Below are positions 46,977-60,800 of a stretch of DNA of 64,000 bases, piece after piece. Source of the DNA: Branchiostoma floridae. Lineage: Eukaryota > Chordata > Leptocardii > Amphioxiformes > Branchiostomatidae. The DNA lies in assembly GCF_000003815.2 (NCBI RefSeq), contig NC_049996.1:10872838-10936837 (forward strand). Reading direction: 5' to 3'. How positions within the stretch are numbered: the first letter of the stretch is position 1; each line of letters starts with the position of its first letter. The notes under the pieces are model-generated. The model did no database searches and had not been told where the DNA came from. It saw nothing but the letters and a program-made list of their open reading frames with translations. Made by a program: the position numbers and the translations under genes.

Positions 46977-48876
46977 TTGTCTCTATTGAATGATTAGGTC
47001 AGTTTCTACCTGCAGTGTTTGAAGTACCCAGTTGCACAGTAGGTAGTACAACGTCTGGAGGCCAGACTATTTCCATGGCCTACACAGGCCAGATCCTTGG
47101 CTCCAGGACCAAAATGCCCCAAAGAAATTTCAGCACGGTCCCCCTGAGGCTGACACCTGTGATGCGCTCCACAATTATATTTGTCTGGTTTAAATTTAAT
47201 TGTAATGAAGTAGCACTACTGAATTAATCCCAACGATATGGCTAGCGCTCCTCTTGGAAGTTGGAAGACAGGTCATTACCAATTGGGTTGTCTGATGTTT
47301 TTTTTCTAATATTCTCAAGTAATTAAAGGTATAACACTATATCATCAAAGTGGTCAACACAGAGGTGCTTCGATAAACGTTATCACAATTAGAGGAGTGA
47401 GGTTCCAACTGCAGTGATACTTCTACCCAACAAAGAACTCTCTACTCTGCCTTACTCAAAATACCCTGGATGGTAGTTCCTGTGTGACTCCGTACGCCAT
47501 AAATATTTGGTAACATTTTTCCTCTCATTATTTGGGAAGATGAAAGGCAACAAAAGAAAAAGTTTCAGAAGTCACCACTGCCGTAATGCATGAAATATAT
47601 GTTCTCTAACACTCTCTGCCCAACAATAGAAACCAATTCAATATTGAGAATAGTTGCGTGTCAAGTGCGCTGCTAAGCGTATTACAAAAGAATAGCGTCA
47701 TAATAATATTGCCAATACGTTTTACATGCCATATACAAGAGCGACTTCTAGCAGTCAATTGAATAAATGCAGGGGTGCTGTTGACTAAGGCGACAAAACA
47801 ACAGCCCATTGATTGGTCAATTAAAAATCCACTTGACGTACCCATTGGTTAGTCAATTAACATGCACATTACTATTTCCGTAGAGCAAAACTTCTCTTTA
47901 CTGATTGATCTATTGCATTTATTGGACCAATCAGCAACCGTATCACAAAGTCGACAACCTGAGTTGCAGTTCTGCTTTATTCCGCTGAGGATTAATGGCG
48001 TCCTTGTACCGTAGCGAGAAGAGACTTTCAAGAAATGAATAGACTTTATAGAGTACTAGCAGATGAGTTTGAGAATGTTCTTCAACAAACCTAAGATCAA
48101 AGATTACAAGCATGGGGAGCTTGAGGAGAATGATATTGATTCAAGTTCTTATTCTGAAAAATTCGGGTGAAATACTGATACTGACACTTTTGACACGTTT
48201 TAGTCCCACTTGCACTTTACACTCAAAAGATATTGGCCTTGTGAGGACCCGTATACTTGAAATAAGGATGATATCATTTGTTGGTAATTTTGGTTCCCTT
48301 GCATTTATTTATTTGTTAACGATACATTATGGTTACAACATGTGCGCAAGGATCAAGTTGACGTGCTCGTAACGTTAACTTTATATCAAGGAGGTTGAAA
48401 AAAATTCAACCTCCTTGGTTACATGTAACTGCGTTACTTGAACGGCAGGTGTTTTCAAGTGATTTCGATTGCTGGACAATCTTCCACGAGTTGATTGTAG
48501 TTTGTGCCATTTGTAAAGGAACATCAGATCCCATAGTTACGGTTTATGAACCTAATTATGAAAGCGAAAACGTCCAATGACACACGATGACTCATCCACA
48601 TGTCATTTCTGCCACGGAGCAGTCTCCACGTGGAGATTGTTGACATGCTGTCCAACCATATTATGCCTGTCAAAATTGTGAACGAAATTTGGCATTTCCT
48701 TTGAAAGCAATCAACAAAGAATTTTTGTAATTCATGAACTCTATATTATAGTCATATATTATTTCATAATTTTGATATAAGATCATAAAAACTCACAGAT
48801 ATAGAAAACAGATTTATTAGGCACTTATAATGTTACATAGGACAGCTGAGTCACCTGACACACACCGAAATCCAAG
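46977..48876. other. Intergenic region with CCAAT-box cluster, NSF 5' region
   Basis: No gene recognised; the frames present are short and lack similarity. Four ATTGG/CCAAT elements lie at 47812, 47844, 47921 and 47927 within about 120 bp. This could be a promoter or the remains of a small repeat. A palindromic GGAGGTTGAA hairpin is at 48390-48418. The NSF start follows at 48877. Confidence 0.4.
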
Positions 48877-51800
48877 ATGGCAGCGAAGGTGAGTTTCTGT
48901 CCGACTCGCTCCCGAAAATTAGTCACTAATAACTTACCCTGTCATTTATCGATAGTCAGTACCAAACTTGTGATAGTGGACATGACCAGGGATAGTAGTG
49001 ACCGAGTGATAGTCTTGTTATTAGAGCCTTTACTCGTAAATCAGTGTGCTAACCTGACGGTTGCAGTCTGTCGGTCACTTGATCGAAAATTTTCAGTTTC
49101 CCCTTTCTGTATATATAGTGTGATGAGGTGGGAAAATCCCCCGTCCTTTGTGAGTTGTATAAAATCCAACCTGCCTAATCCTAAAGGCAGTTTCGCTTCT
49201 ACTCTTTTATTCATGAACACGACATTTTGCTGTTTAGGCCATTATCTTACGAACTGTTAGTGTTAAGGGTGACCCAAATTATGCAACTCATAAAACACTG
49301 ATGTCCATTTGAATTTTGAATACCGGTTTCTCATTGTAACAGTGTAAGGAAAACGTCAATACATAAGGTTTATGATTTTTAACAATATACTGAAAAATCT
49401 GTCCATTGTAGATTTGGAATCAAGCAATATATGCCGAAGCGAAAGATGAAAAATTATAAATGTCTACTTTGTCATCAATCAATTTTGTGTGTGCAGGGGG
49501 CGTGTCATTTGACTTTCTCTTTTGATTTTGTACCTCACATTCAATCAAACACTTTCACTTTCAGTCGTTCACCTTATTTTTTAAATTCTATCCAGGAAAA
49601 TACAACTTAGGTCGTTTCCAGAAAACTACACTTGTTTTTTCAGGCATTCCTGGTCAAACATTAAACCAGTGATGTTACATAACAGTATACACTACAATAG
49701 CATAAGTGTAACGCTAGTTCACCTTTATCCATTGGGTAATCTATATCCGTTGCTTTTAAAAACAAGATATTTGGGGATATCACGTTGATGGACATTAGTT
49801 TCAAATTGCAGTATTTTCAGGATATTGCAGCTTAAAACTATCACCCACCGACTTTATGCGCCTAAATACACTGTTTTTAAAAAGCAACGGATATAGGTTA
49901 CCCTACAGATAAAGGTGAACTAGCGTTACTTAGATATACAAAGTATCAAAACAACATTAGATAAGCACAGAAAACAACATGGGAAACAAGTAAACACATG
50001 TTTGTCTCCCAGGTGATGAAAGCGGCCCGTTGTCCGACAGATGAGCTGTCTCTGTCCAACTGTGCTGTTGTCAACGACAAGGAGTTTGATGTGGAGAAGA
50101 TCAGGTGGGGCATCTTCTGTGTCCATCTGTACACCTTGTGTTATTGGTGATGGGTGTCTTGTAAAGTCTTCTAGATTAGTGCTTGAAAACCAGGGCTTTA
50201 GCCAGCTCGAATTTTTTTTCCGTCAGCCAATTACAATCGTCGCGAAAATTAGTTAGAAGGGCTGAACCGAGACCTTGAAAAACGGGTTTTAATGAGATTA
50301 TCGTATGCGAAAGGGCGCCAACACACATTGTCAACAATCATAACAATAGCAAAACAAACAGTGTGTGGCTTTTATGGCCGTGGACGGCGTCCCCAAGCCG
50401 CCTGTAGCTTCCACCAAGGATTTTTGTCCGTCAAGGTTGACGGATTGGTTTTAAAATTTTTCCGTCGGACGCAGCAAATTTCCGTCAATTGACGGAAAAA
50501 CGGACGCTGGCTAGAGCCCTGTTGAAAACACACCTATAATCATCTATTGAAGAAAGCTACATATAGTATCAGTTTCACAAAAATGATCAGTAGAATGCAA
50601 GTAACTAAAATCATCATGTGCCAGACTAATTTATTATATCATGCTACTGTTATAAGTGACTGTATGTCCTGAACCAGTCCATCTGCATTCACTCGCACCA
50701 AGAACATATTAAGTAAGTATCGTTATAAGTATTATGCTAGCATTCCAATTTCCATTAATGTTCAGGCAAGTCAGTTTGTATGTACATACATATCTCAAAC
50801 TCAATGTCCCCTTTTTATGATTTTGAGTCTTCTGCATGCCTCTGATTGTAGATACCATTTCACATCATTAGTATCATTGATATCATCATATTATTGATCA
50901 GAGTAGCTTGATAAGCATACGTTCTCTATTTTGTATAAAGCTGATTTTCCATTTATTTTCCAGACATGTAGCAGTGAGGACTGGTCCTACAGACAAGTTT
51001 ATCTTTACTCTGAAGTCTCACAGCAGCGTTGTACCTGGTACCATCGCCTTCAGTCTCATACAGGTTAGTTTTACTGTAAGGTATCACACAGGTGTTCTTG
51101 TTGCCTTCAGTCAGGTCAGTCACACTGGTGTTCTTTTGGTCTTCAGTCTCATATAGGTCACAGTTAAAGACCGTGGCCATATGTGACCTAGTAGCATCCT
51201 CGATCAATCTGAATTTTATGTTTGCCAGAGGATGTGCTCCCCAGAGAAAGGGTGTCTTTAGGGTGTCTTACTCAAAAGTATGGTGTTTGATTACTGTTCA
51301 AACTATTTTTAGAACCACAAGTCCAAAAGATGCATGGACACATCCCTGGCTAAAGGCCAGAATGCCACCAGATTGTACAGTTTCATTGTCCCCAGGCTTT
51401 ATTCCACAAGCACTTTCAACAGTGGAGCATAACATCCCGTCTCAAGTTTTAAACCAGCTGTAAATGTATATGATCCTGACGGAAAACATGTGTATGTTGA
51501 CTAACACTTTAGTAGTTGGAAAAGATGGTTACAGTGTGGTCGTTACTGCTCACAACAAGCTGGCCCTCCCCACCCGTGGCCACATCTATAGGCTTCCTGA
51601 TATTGACAACAGTACGGATATGGACTCCATCACCTGTGAACATCTCTACACGATTGTTCCTTGTGTCAGTCACAATTATGCGGCCCAACTTGTCAGCACA
51701 GATACCATAAGGAGTCATTAGCATAGCTGTCCCTGGACTTCCAAATTTGGTCCTAAAAGTCCCAGTTTTGTCGTACTTGTAGATCAGGCTATGATGCTGA

Positions 51801-54800
51801 TCTACGATGAAGATGTAGCCTTCGTGATCCACTGTAATTGACCGTGGGGATTTCAGTTCCTGTTTTCCAAATATTCCTGCAATTTTTCCATCCGGCTGGG
51901 AAAGAAATGCTTCAGCATTTCTACCTCTGTATGCCACTGCCACAATGATATTGTCAGATAGTGTGTCCACAGCAATTGCAGTAACGGTAGCCTCTTTCAT
52001 TGTCCATTCAAACTGAGCGAGGAGGCTACCATTCTGACTGTACCGGTTGACCAACTCACTAGTATCTCCACCATTACCCAAGACCCAGAGAGAACCGTTA
52101 CGATCCATGTAAACGACTCGTGGAAGCATGCGTCCTTTTAGGTGTTTGGTGCTGCAAGGGAAAGAGCGAAGGAAAACACCCTGCATGCTGAAGACTTGGA
52201 TCCGTTCGTTTCTCATGTCGGCTACAAATATCTCGTTGGTCGTGGACACGGCCAATCCATGCGGGAAAAAGAATTGACCCTGTCCTGTTCCCCTCCTTCC
52301 AAATATTATTTTGGCTTCTTCTGTTTTCAGAGTTGTCTTTCCTACAGAAAAAATATAGCTTATAGACTAATGGTGCAATGCAACTACATTTACTACTCTC
52401 TGTTGAAAAACTACATGAATGATGAATATCAGCAGGTAGTGAATAGATTGTATTAAGAAATACCTGTTGTGGTCTTAAGGATGTGTGGGTTAGTACCATC
52501 AGAGCTCCCAGGTGTTGGTAGGTTGGTCCCATTAGCATTTTCAATGGTGAGTGGGGTGGTACCATTGATGATTTCAAGGATGATTGGGTTGGTACCATTT
52601 GTCTTTCCAAGGGTGGGTGGATTGGTAAAATTGGTGCTCCCAGGGATGGTTGGATTGGTATCATTGGTACCATTGGCGCTCCCAAGGAAAGGTGGATCAG
52701 TACTCATTATGGTACCGATAGTGGTGAATTTGATCACATTTCTAGGGGGACTGGGCTGAGGAGTAGTAAAACAACAGCAACTGTTATAACAATCCATGGA
52801 CTTTTCCTTTGTAAAGCTGGTTTGTTATTTCAAAGGGTACTAGTACTGCTATACCAGGTAATTAAAATATAACAGAATTGTATAAAACAGCTCCTCATAC
52901 CCACATGTAAAAGTTTGCATAATTGTCGTACAACAATTACCCATGGCATACATGTAACAGTTGTGATATCAAAATTGTATAACATCAGATTTTACCATTT
53001 GAATGTCTGGCTCTGGGGTGTTTTGGTAGACTGCTAGGAAGATTCCCGCAGTGACTGAGCCAACCAGGACCAGCGAGACAACCCAGGCAGCCAACCAGCA
53101 GTGCCGATACACAGGACAGCCTGTCAAATCCAGTTTAAATCTCTGAGCTTTGGCTAAAGGTTATCAATCTGGCTTTCTGAGATAAAATGGCCATAAATTA
53201 ATAACTCCTTTGCAGCATGTGCCAACACAAAATGTTATGTTGTGTTTATACATGTGTACAGCAAAGTAATTGATATGACATGCATAAAACAGTTTTTGAT
53301 GGCAAAATGCAGAATAAATTGTTAGGCACAGAAACTGCATTCTGTAGTTCATGTACAAGAATCATAACGTTAGAAAGGAAACAAGATAGAGGAATTTCTT
53401 ACTTTTGGAAAAATCAGTGATCTGTGTATCAAGTTTGACATTAAACATTTGAAAAGCAAAGCAATAAAGCAATGTGAAAAAGCCTGAATTTTGAATTGTG
53501 AGGAACATGGTGTATATTGAAAAATGTATATGTGTTGAATCAGTAGATTTACCACATTTTTAACATTTATTTGATGAATATACACATGCGATTCAGGTAT
53601 TGAATATTTTGAATTTGCAGTTTTTGCCTGCTTTGCAGCACTCATTTGAAAACCATCTCTAAAATAGGGAAAAGCATTTTCTAGTGTCTACTGAAGGAAG
53701 ATATAGGAGAGTATATATATAGATGACCATGTTTTCTATACTATGGCACAAAGACAGCTTCCATTATAAGTAGGCAACCAAAGAAACGCAACAATGTTGT
53801 AAGGTAAGACCTACCATTCCCTGCCTGTTGGTTCTTGTTTGCCACATATAGAGGATTAGAAAGAAGGGTGTCTCCATTTGGGTCTGCTGTCTGGTGCGTA
53901 CCATCTAACCTGCACATTGGGTTGGGGAAATGTCTGTTGGGAGTTTTTCTTGTCTTTGTTTGTGGTGCTTTTGAAGCATTTTTGTCACAGTTCAGGTCAA
54001 TCTCACTGAAGTTTGACACAGCATATGGTTCAATATTGGTATCGCCGGACACATTGTTTGGTATTATTGGTATTGTCAGTATCGTAAGAGACAGCGTACG
54101 GTTTGATACTGGTATCATCGGATACTGCGCTTGGCTCAGTATCAGCTTTGTAATAGACAGCGTATGGTTTGATACTGGTATCGTCAGATACTGCGCTTGG
54201 CTCAGTATCAGCTTTGTAATAGACAGCGTATGGTTTGATACTGGTATCATCAGATACTGCGCTTGGCTCAGTATCAGCTTTGTAATAGACAGCGTATGGT
54301 TTGATACTGGTATCATCAGATACAGCGTATGGTTCAATATCGGTATCATAGGAGACGGCGTATGGTTTGATACTGGTATCATCGGATGCAGTGTGGGTAT
54401 TGTCGGATAAAGCATTTGGTTCAATATTGATGTTGCCCAATACAGTGCATGCATATGGTTCAATATTAGCATCTTTAGGGACAGTGTATGGTTCAATGTT
54501 GCGATCACCAAAGACTTCCTTGTTGGGAATATCATTATTTTTTGTAGGATTCTTATTGGTTGTAGTATCAGGCTGACTTTCAGAAGTGTCTCTACTTTCC
54601 AGTATGTTATGTTCATTAGATGACAACCCCTCTTTAGTACGTGGAGGGTCTTTACCATACACTGGTGGTTTGGTTTGGCTGATGTTTTGTCTGTACAGGG
54701 CATTTGGTCCCTTGGTTTTTACTATGCTTGTGGTCCAGTCAGGATCCCCATGGTTTGTAGAATATGTAGGGTTGTCTGATCTATTCATGGTATATGCCTG

Positions 54801-57800
54801 CAGAGTTTCTGTCACTGTTGAAGAATTTGAAAAATTCAATCAAAGCGAGATTTAGTGGATGGATACATGTATATACATAATATCTATCAAACTTTGTTAG
54901 CTAACAGTTCTGACAAATATGGGTACATTCTTAGAGAACTATAGTCATGTAAGTTGAATCAGTACCACAGAGTGAGATATCTTTGAATGATAGTTGAACT
55001 GCTAAACATGATAATCAGGGATTGGTTGACACATGATCAAAAGTATAGTATGCCAGCATTTGTCCTTGAGTCAGTGTGAAAGAAGCTGAATATTCGTTTG
55101 TTCCTTGCCCCTTGTGTGATGTCAACAGTTGTTTATTTGTTGAAAGAAAAACAGCCCTGAAACTTCTTCTAGACTAGTTCAGGGGGTGTGGACGTGATGC
55201 TGTAGACAAGAAATATTTGTTGAATATTCAGCTTTACTTGCACAAGGACAGGTGTGTTGGCTTGCCATGTTGGTTGTTTCTGCGAGGTTCTTGAAACTAG
55301 AAACCTTTCATATGCATAGACTACTAATTCTTAAATCTTGCTACAGAAACAAAATCAGTAAGGGTAAAAAGTTCCATTCAGAAAATTTTTTGCCCCACCA
55401 TCATTGCTGTACAAGCCTATCATACTATAGCAGGTAAAGCAGAGACAAAGACAGCAGGTTATTTGCAAAGATGACAACAGATACGTCATTTCACTACATG
55501 TATATCTCATGACTCATGGTCCAGTTTGCCTTAACCTTATTAAGTTATGTTTATGTAATTACAATGAAGTTGTATCAAGCTTTCAAGTCTAACTATTTTC
55601 ATCTTTGTCAACTTTCCCCAAAGCAGTTAAAGCCATGAGTTCTTTCAAGCCCATGAGCTAAGTTGGTTAGAACGTCTTTACTTTAGCATCATACATAAAA
55701 ATACAAAATTTGGGCACAAATCTGAGCCTCGAAGCTGACTGACAATTTTGTTCCAACTTATATTACAAATTAAAAAAGTTACACCAGAGATATGCTGTTC
55801 TTGAACATGTAACCAAAACATACCTTTGGTGAGGAAGAACCCTTGGTGAGGTAGAACCAGCTGTCAGTTGGTTTACTGATAAGGATTACCTAATTCAGCT
55901 GTCCCAGAATGTTACTGACAAAATCTTTGGTCAAGAGAAACATCACCTGTCCACCCTCGGCCTGGCTTGTGCTTTGGTCTGAATAATTCTACTATTTATC
56001 TTAGTAATAACATTATTGAATAGTCATCATCATCATCATCCTTGATAGGGACCAACACGGACATGTTTCAAAGGATTAAAGAGTATTTTGATCATCAGTG
56101 GAACTAGTTTTCTTATAATTATGCAGATTACAAAAACCTTTGTGTTCATATCATTTTATTATGTGTAGAATAATTAAGGGTTAATGACCCGCCCCAAGGT
56201 GTATATGGTGTGATAACACCTGGGCCTTTATGCTGTCATAACACCTGGTCCTTTGCTGTGGGGTCTGATCTTTCCTCCATGTTCTGTGCTATTCTTATTC
56301 AGTGTTCACAAATTCATGACATCCAAACATGTCTTTTCAGCATTATATTATCATTGATTATACAGTACCACATTTTTAGTGTTTCAACCCCAAATCTAAA
56401 ACAATGCAAAAACCTCCTCATACTGCAAAATAATTCCTCCACAAAAGTAAATAAAGTTAGTACAGTACTCTTCACCCAAAACATGGAGATTACTGATAGT
56501 ATTTCTGTGCTAGATTATCCCAGGAGAGATGAAGCAAAGTCATTAGTAAAGCCACAGTACTGCTAATGAACCATCAATCAGTCAGCAGGGCTAAAATAGG
56601 TGATTTGCATAGAAATAGGGCTATTTTAGACAAGAAGAAAATACTAAAAATGCATTTACTTTTGCTGTGTTTTTTGTTATTTTCACGGAAGGAGGAAAGT
56701 AGTTTTACGCAATGTTTTAAATTCATGGTTGAAACAACAATTACATTGGAAAGGCATATCCACCAGGCTATAAAATCCCAGTGGAAAGGTTACATAAAAA
56801 ATGGCGGAAATACAACCACAATGACAGCTTTACAATTTACTACATATGTTGGGAGGCAAGATGATACATGCATGTGTAGTTTTGCTATAACCCTCCCACC
56901 ATATGTTCTTTTATAATGCTATGATTTTTTCAATTAGATTGCATATGACATTCCACCATAGGTATTTCTATTTCATCTCCATCCAGTGCAGTTTTGGCCT
57001 CTATATTGATTTTGTGCAAGCCTTTGGAAATCGTGACCAACTGACCGAAAAATCATCCCCCACTGTTTAGTATGTAGTACAGTGGAGTCATTCCTCAGCT
57101 AGCTGACATCTTTTGTACTGCAGTCATCCCAAGTCATCCCTCAGTAAGACATTTGGCATAATTCCAGTTAAGAAACTCTATTCAGCCTGCCAAAATGGTC
57201 TCGTAGCATGCAACTTCTTCAGAAGCTAGAGGCTTACTCGATTCCTTACTGTGTAGTGTTATAAAGTAGCAGAAAATCTACCTACATCATGTTGTTTTAA
57301 TGATTCTCTATATATATGTATGTATAACTGTTGAGAATCGTGACCAAGATACCAACAGAGCAATCCCATAGCACCACTGTAATGACTGCAGAGAAATTCT
57401 GGGCACCACACACCGTGTTCAAGGCTTGAAATTCATCTTTGGGATTAGGTGCACTGGTGCAAAATTGGGTGCACCAAAAAAGTAATAACCTAATAATAAA
57501 ACTTAGTTATAAGCTATCAAATTCCTAAACAAGTACCATGACAGACATTTTTATTATCTTTCTAACACTTACATGTCAAGAATATGATGTATACTTGTAT
57601 GATGATATCTTTACATACATAAACCTAAAAAAATATTTGGGTATGGGTACACCCTGTGCACCCACAGCTCCAATTTGGGGTGCACCTGGGTGCACATGCA
57701 CCCAGTATTTGGAGCCCTGGTGTTGTTTTATTGATTTTCCTACAAACCCCCAGGAATAGCTAGCGTGATCAACCAACCAAAAACACTTTCTTACCATAAT

Positions 57801-60800
57801 GGCACTAGAATGACTCAGGAGAAATTATGGGCATATTTGTGGTGACATGGAATTTTTACAAGGCTTAAAAGGATATGGATTTAACTGACTGACAAATTTC
57901 CAATTCCCAACAGTTACAAAAGATGTAAAGAAATGTTGGTCATGTTTGCAGTTGAATAGTGATGGTTCATATGACCTTTACATGCATTGATGAATGTGGA
58001 CCAAATTATCCTTTATGAGGTCCAAAAATCAATATGCTATTTGGATGTCCTGATTTAGGATAAGCCAGTAGATTTGCATTTCACTGATAAGGTTAATTTA
58101 CTATTACATCGAGTTCTAACGAGTGTTGATGTGCTGATGAATGATGATAATTATCTTGTATCTATAGCACATATCAGGTCTGATTTTGATCATTCTATTA
58201 ACCTCCTTCCGGCATCCTATGCCTAATTAGCAATGCAAATGTGGCGTCTAAGGCTACCTTAGCAATGGGGAGGTTAAACCAAGGGTACTACAAATTATGT
58301 GGAAAATCACATTACATTATTACATTAATCATGTAAGGCTCCCTTTTTAGTGGTACTAAAACATTAATGGATTATGGTGTGAAATAGTTTAATTCTTCAA
58401 AGGGCCATTATTAGTAGAATATTACTGGGAACACAAAAATCACATTCTGATAATTCTGTATTCAGTTTGTCTTCTGACAAGTCTATGGAGAATGGAGGTA
58501 TCCTGCAACTGCTGCTATCATTCTAACAATTTCAGGGCTCAAAATCCTTTTTTCTGCATACCTGCACTGGTGTAGGTAACATTGAAAATTACCTGCACCA
58601 GACAAATTTTACCTGCACCACTCTGAATTTAGGAAGTGTAGATTAAAATTGGACTAAAATTATTGAGGAACCATTGCTATTTTTTTCTTTTATACTTGAT
58701 AGGTGGTAACAGGCAATGCAGCTAATAACAATCAACATACACCTACATCATAGGACATTTATGTATAAAACCCAGTACATGAACCAGTGCAGGTTAGGTG
58801 CAAGTAGACACCAGAAATACCTGCACAGCTCCAATTGTACCTGAACTAACATTATGCAGGTGGTGATATTTTGAGCCCTGAACACGTAACCTTGAAATGC
58901 CTTTCCAACATGACTTCTAACCCCATGAGATAAGATATCAGACCACCAGCGAATCAGAACTACTCAAGAGGGAAATTACAATGTTTTGTCTTAGCGAATG
59001 TCTCCATTACAAAATGGACTCAGTTTTTTATCCCTTCACTTAATCAGGGTTTTTCAAGGCTCTGCTCAATCCAGCCATGTATAATTCAGTACATCAGAGC
59101 TGTTTGAAGTGGTCGGCTTGCACTGTGGTCTCTTGGGAATAACACTGCTCTCCGTCTTTCACTGTAAACCACTAAGACTAAGAGGATATCTGTTTCAATT
59201 TTGCAGATGTGTTTTGGAATACCTTGTTGATTTTACAATCTTTTGAATGTATTCAAATTTGAGTTTTCCTCTCAGCCGTCTGTTTTCACATTTGTCTGTT
59301 CTTAAGATGTCAGAGAACAGAGGAAATAGATCAATGTGGGCTACCTGTGATGACTCAATTTCACACACCATATCACATCCCAAATACAACCCTCCTCGAC
59401 CTTGACAACGGTGTATGGATAATGCCACCCAATTATAACGTGAGCTTAGAGTTATAGTAAAAACTAATGCACAAAGAATTGAGGGTATGTCCTTGAAAAA
59501 ACACACGGGGCAATTTTTGTCTCCCAGTATTTTGATATAAAATCTCCCTTTGTCAGGGCACGTCGGTTTTGACATGTAAACACAATATTTCCATACTTAT
59601 CTTTGTATGTTAGAATTCCTGTCTGATTTTAAGGCGATTGATGCAATATGTCTTGTTATTTCTTTAGAAAAAATGTCCAAATCTATATCATTTACTGTAA
59701 ATCTTGACATGTATGCAGTGGTGTTATCTTTGTAGTTTTCACAGTGACCTCTCCACCATGAATATGCATTTCCAATGCGTAACGCAAGAACTATTTTACA
59801 GAATTGTTTCAACTCTGCACTTCAAACACATAAAATCTCCCTTCCTTTTATGTCTTCAGCTCTTCATAGTTAGGGTATAGATCACCCATTCCTCACAAAG
59901 CTCTTCAATGTCACTGACGAAAGATAGTGGATGCTATCTGAAATGTCTGACCATATCCAAAATCATATCCAGTTGCTTGAGTAACTGCTTTTTTGATGTC
60001 CCTTTCCTTTTCATTAATGTGAAGTTGAGTCCCTCTCGAAAATAAATGAAATACAACAGGCACATGATACATTAGAATATCATCACAATCACCGTAGAAG
60101 ATTTTCTGTCTTGCGTTTGTCTCATTCCTGGTAGAAAAGGCATTCCTGTACCAGACTGTTCATAACAGTCTTACACATAATTCAGCACCAAGGACAGATC
60201 CCTACTGCTCGGTTATTGTTGTTAATGGCTATCCGTTTCCTAATGTAATCACACAATCAGATTTGTGCAGTGATTGTCACTTGATTAATATCAAGGGACA
60301 TCAAAAGGTCAAAGTATTCATGGATTAAACTGTTGTGTAGAGGTCCTGTGTGCAGAAATGATTTGTTTCTTTTCATGGAAAGCATTTTGGAAATGATTAC
60401 TATTAAAATTTGGATTTCTGTTATAGGATTTGCCAAAAGCTGTTACTCCAACAACTGGATATGATTTTGGAAATGGTCAGACATTTCAGATATCATCCAC
60501 TATCTTTGAGTCAGTGATACCAGAATCATATCCAGTTGCTTGAGTAACTGCTTTTGGCATATCTTATTACCTGGATGTTTAACCTTCATTGACTTATTAT
60601 AAGATTATTTTCCATTATGTTGTATAAATGTGCACTCGATAGATTTTATTCAATGTGGGGATTCGGTAATCATAGATATAATCAAGTCTCAAGCAAATCA
60701 GATCATTTTGTCACAATAGAATAAAACCCCATTACAAAATAGCAAAAAGATAAATTGGAATATATTTTTCCTTTCACAAATCTTTCAGTATATAGGAACA

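Noticed and set aside
48877-49260. 127-codon frame starting at the NSF start codon
   Set aside because: Only the first four codons are NSF; a consensus GTGAGT donor follows and the protein continues at 50013. The rest is intron read-through.
53835-54410. 191-codon plus-strand frame
   Set aside because: It is antisense to the in-frame repeats of the NHL gene tail; the minus strand has transmembrane, stalk and NHL exons in continuity.
55645-55740. Possible tRNA gene (GAGCTAAGTTGGTTAGAACGTC)
   Set aside because: Resembles a tRNA A box and D-arm, but no B box or cloverleaf follows; at best a SINE head fragment.
56210-56916. Two adjacent plus-strand frames of about 116-118 codons
   Set aside because: AT-rich chance frames in the NSF intron without domain, splice or similarity evidence.
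59195-59575. 126-codon minus-strand frame
   Set aside because: No similarity or splice context seen; probably chance within the intron.
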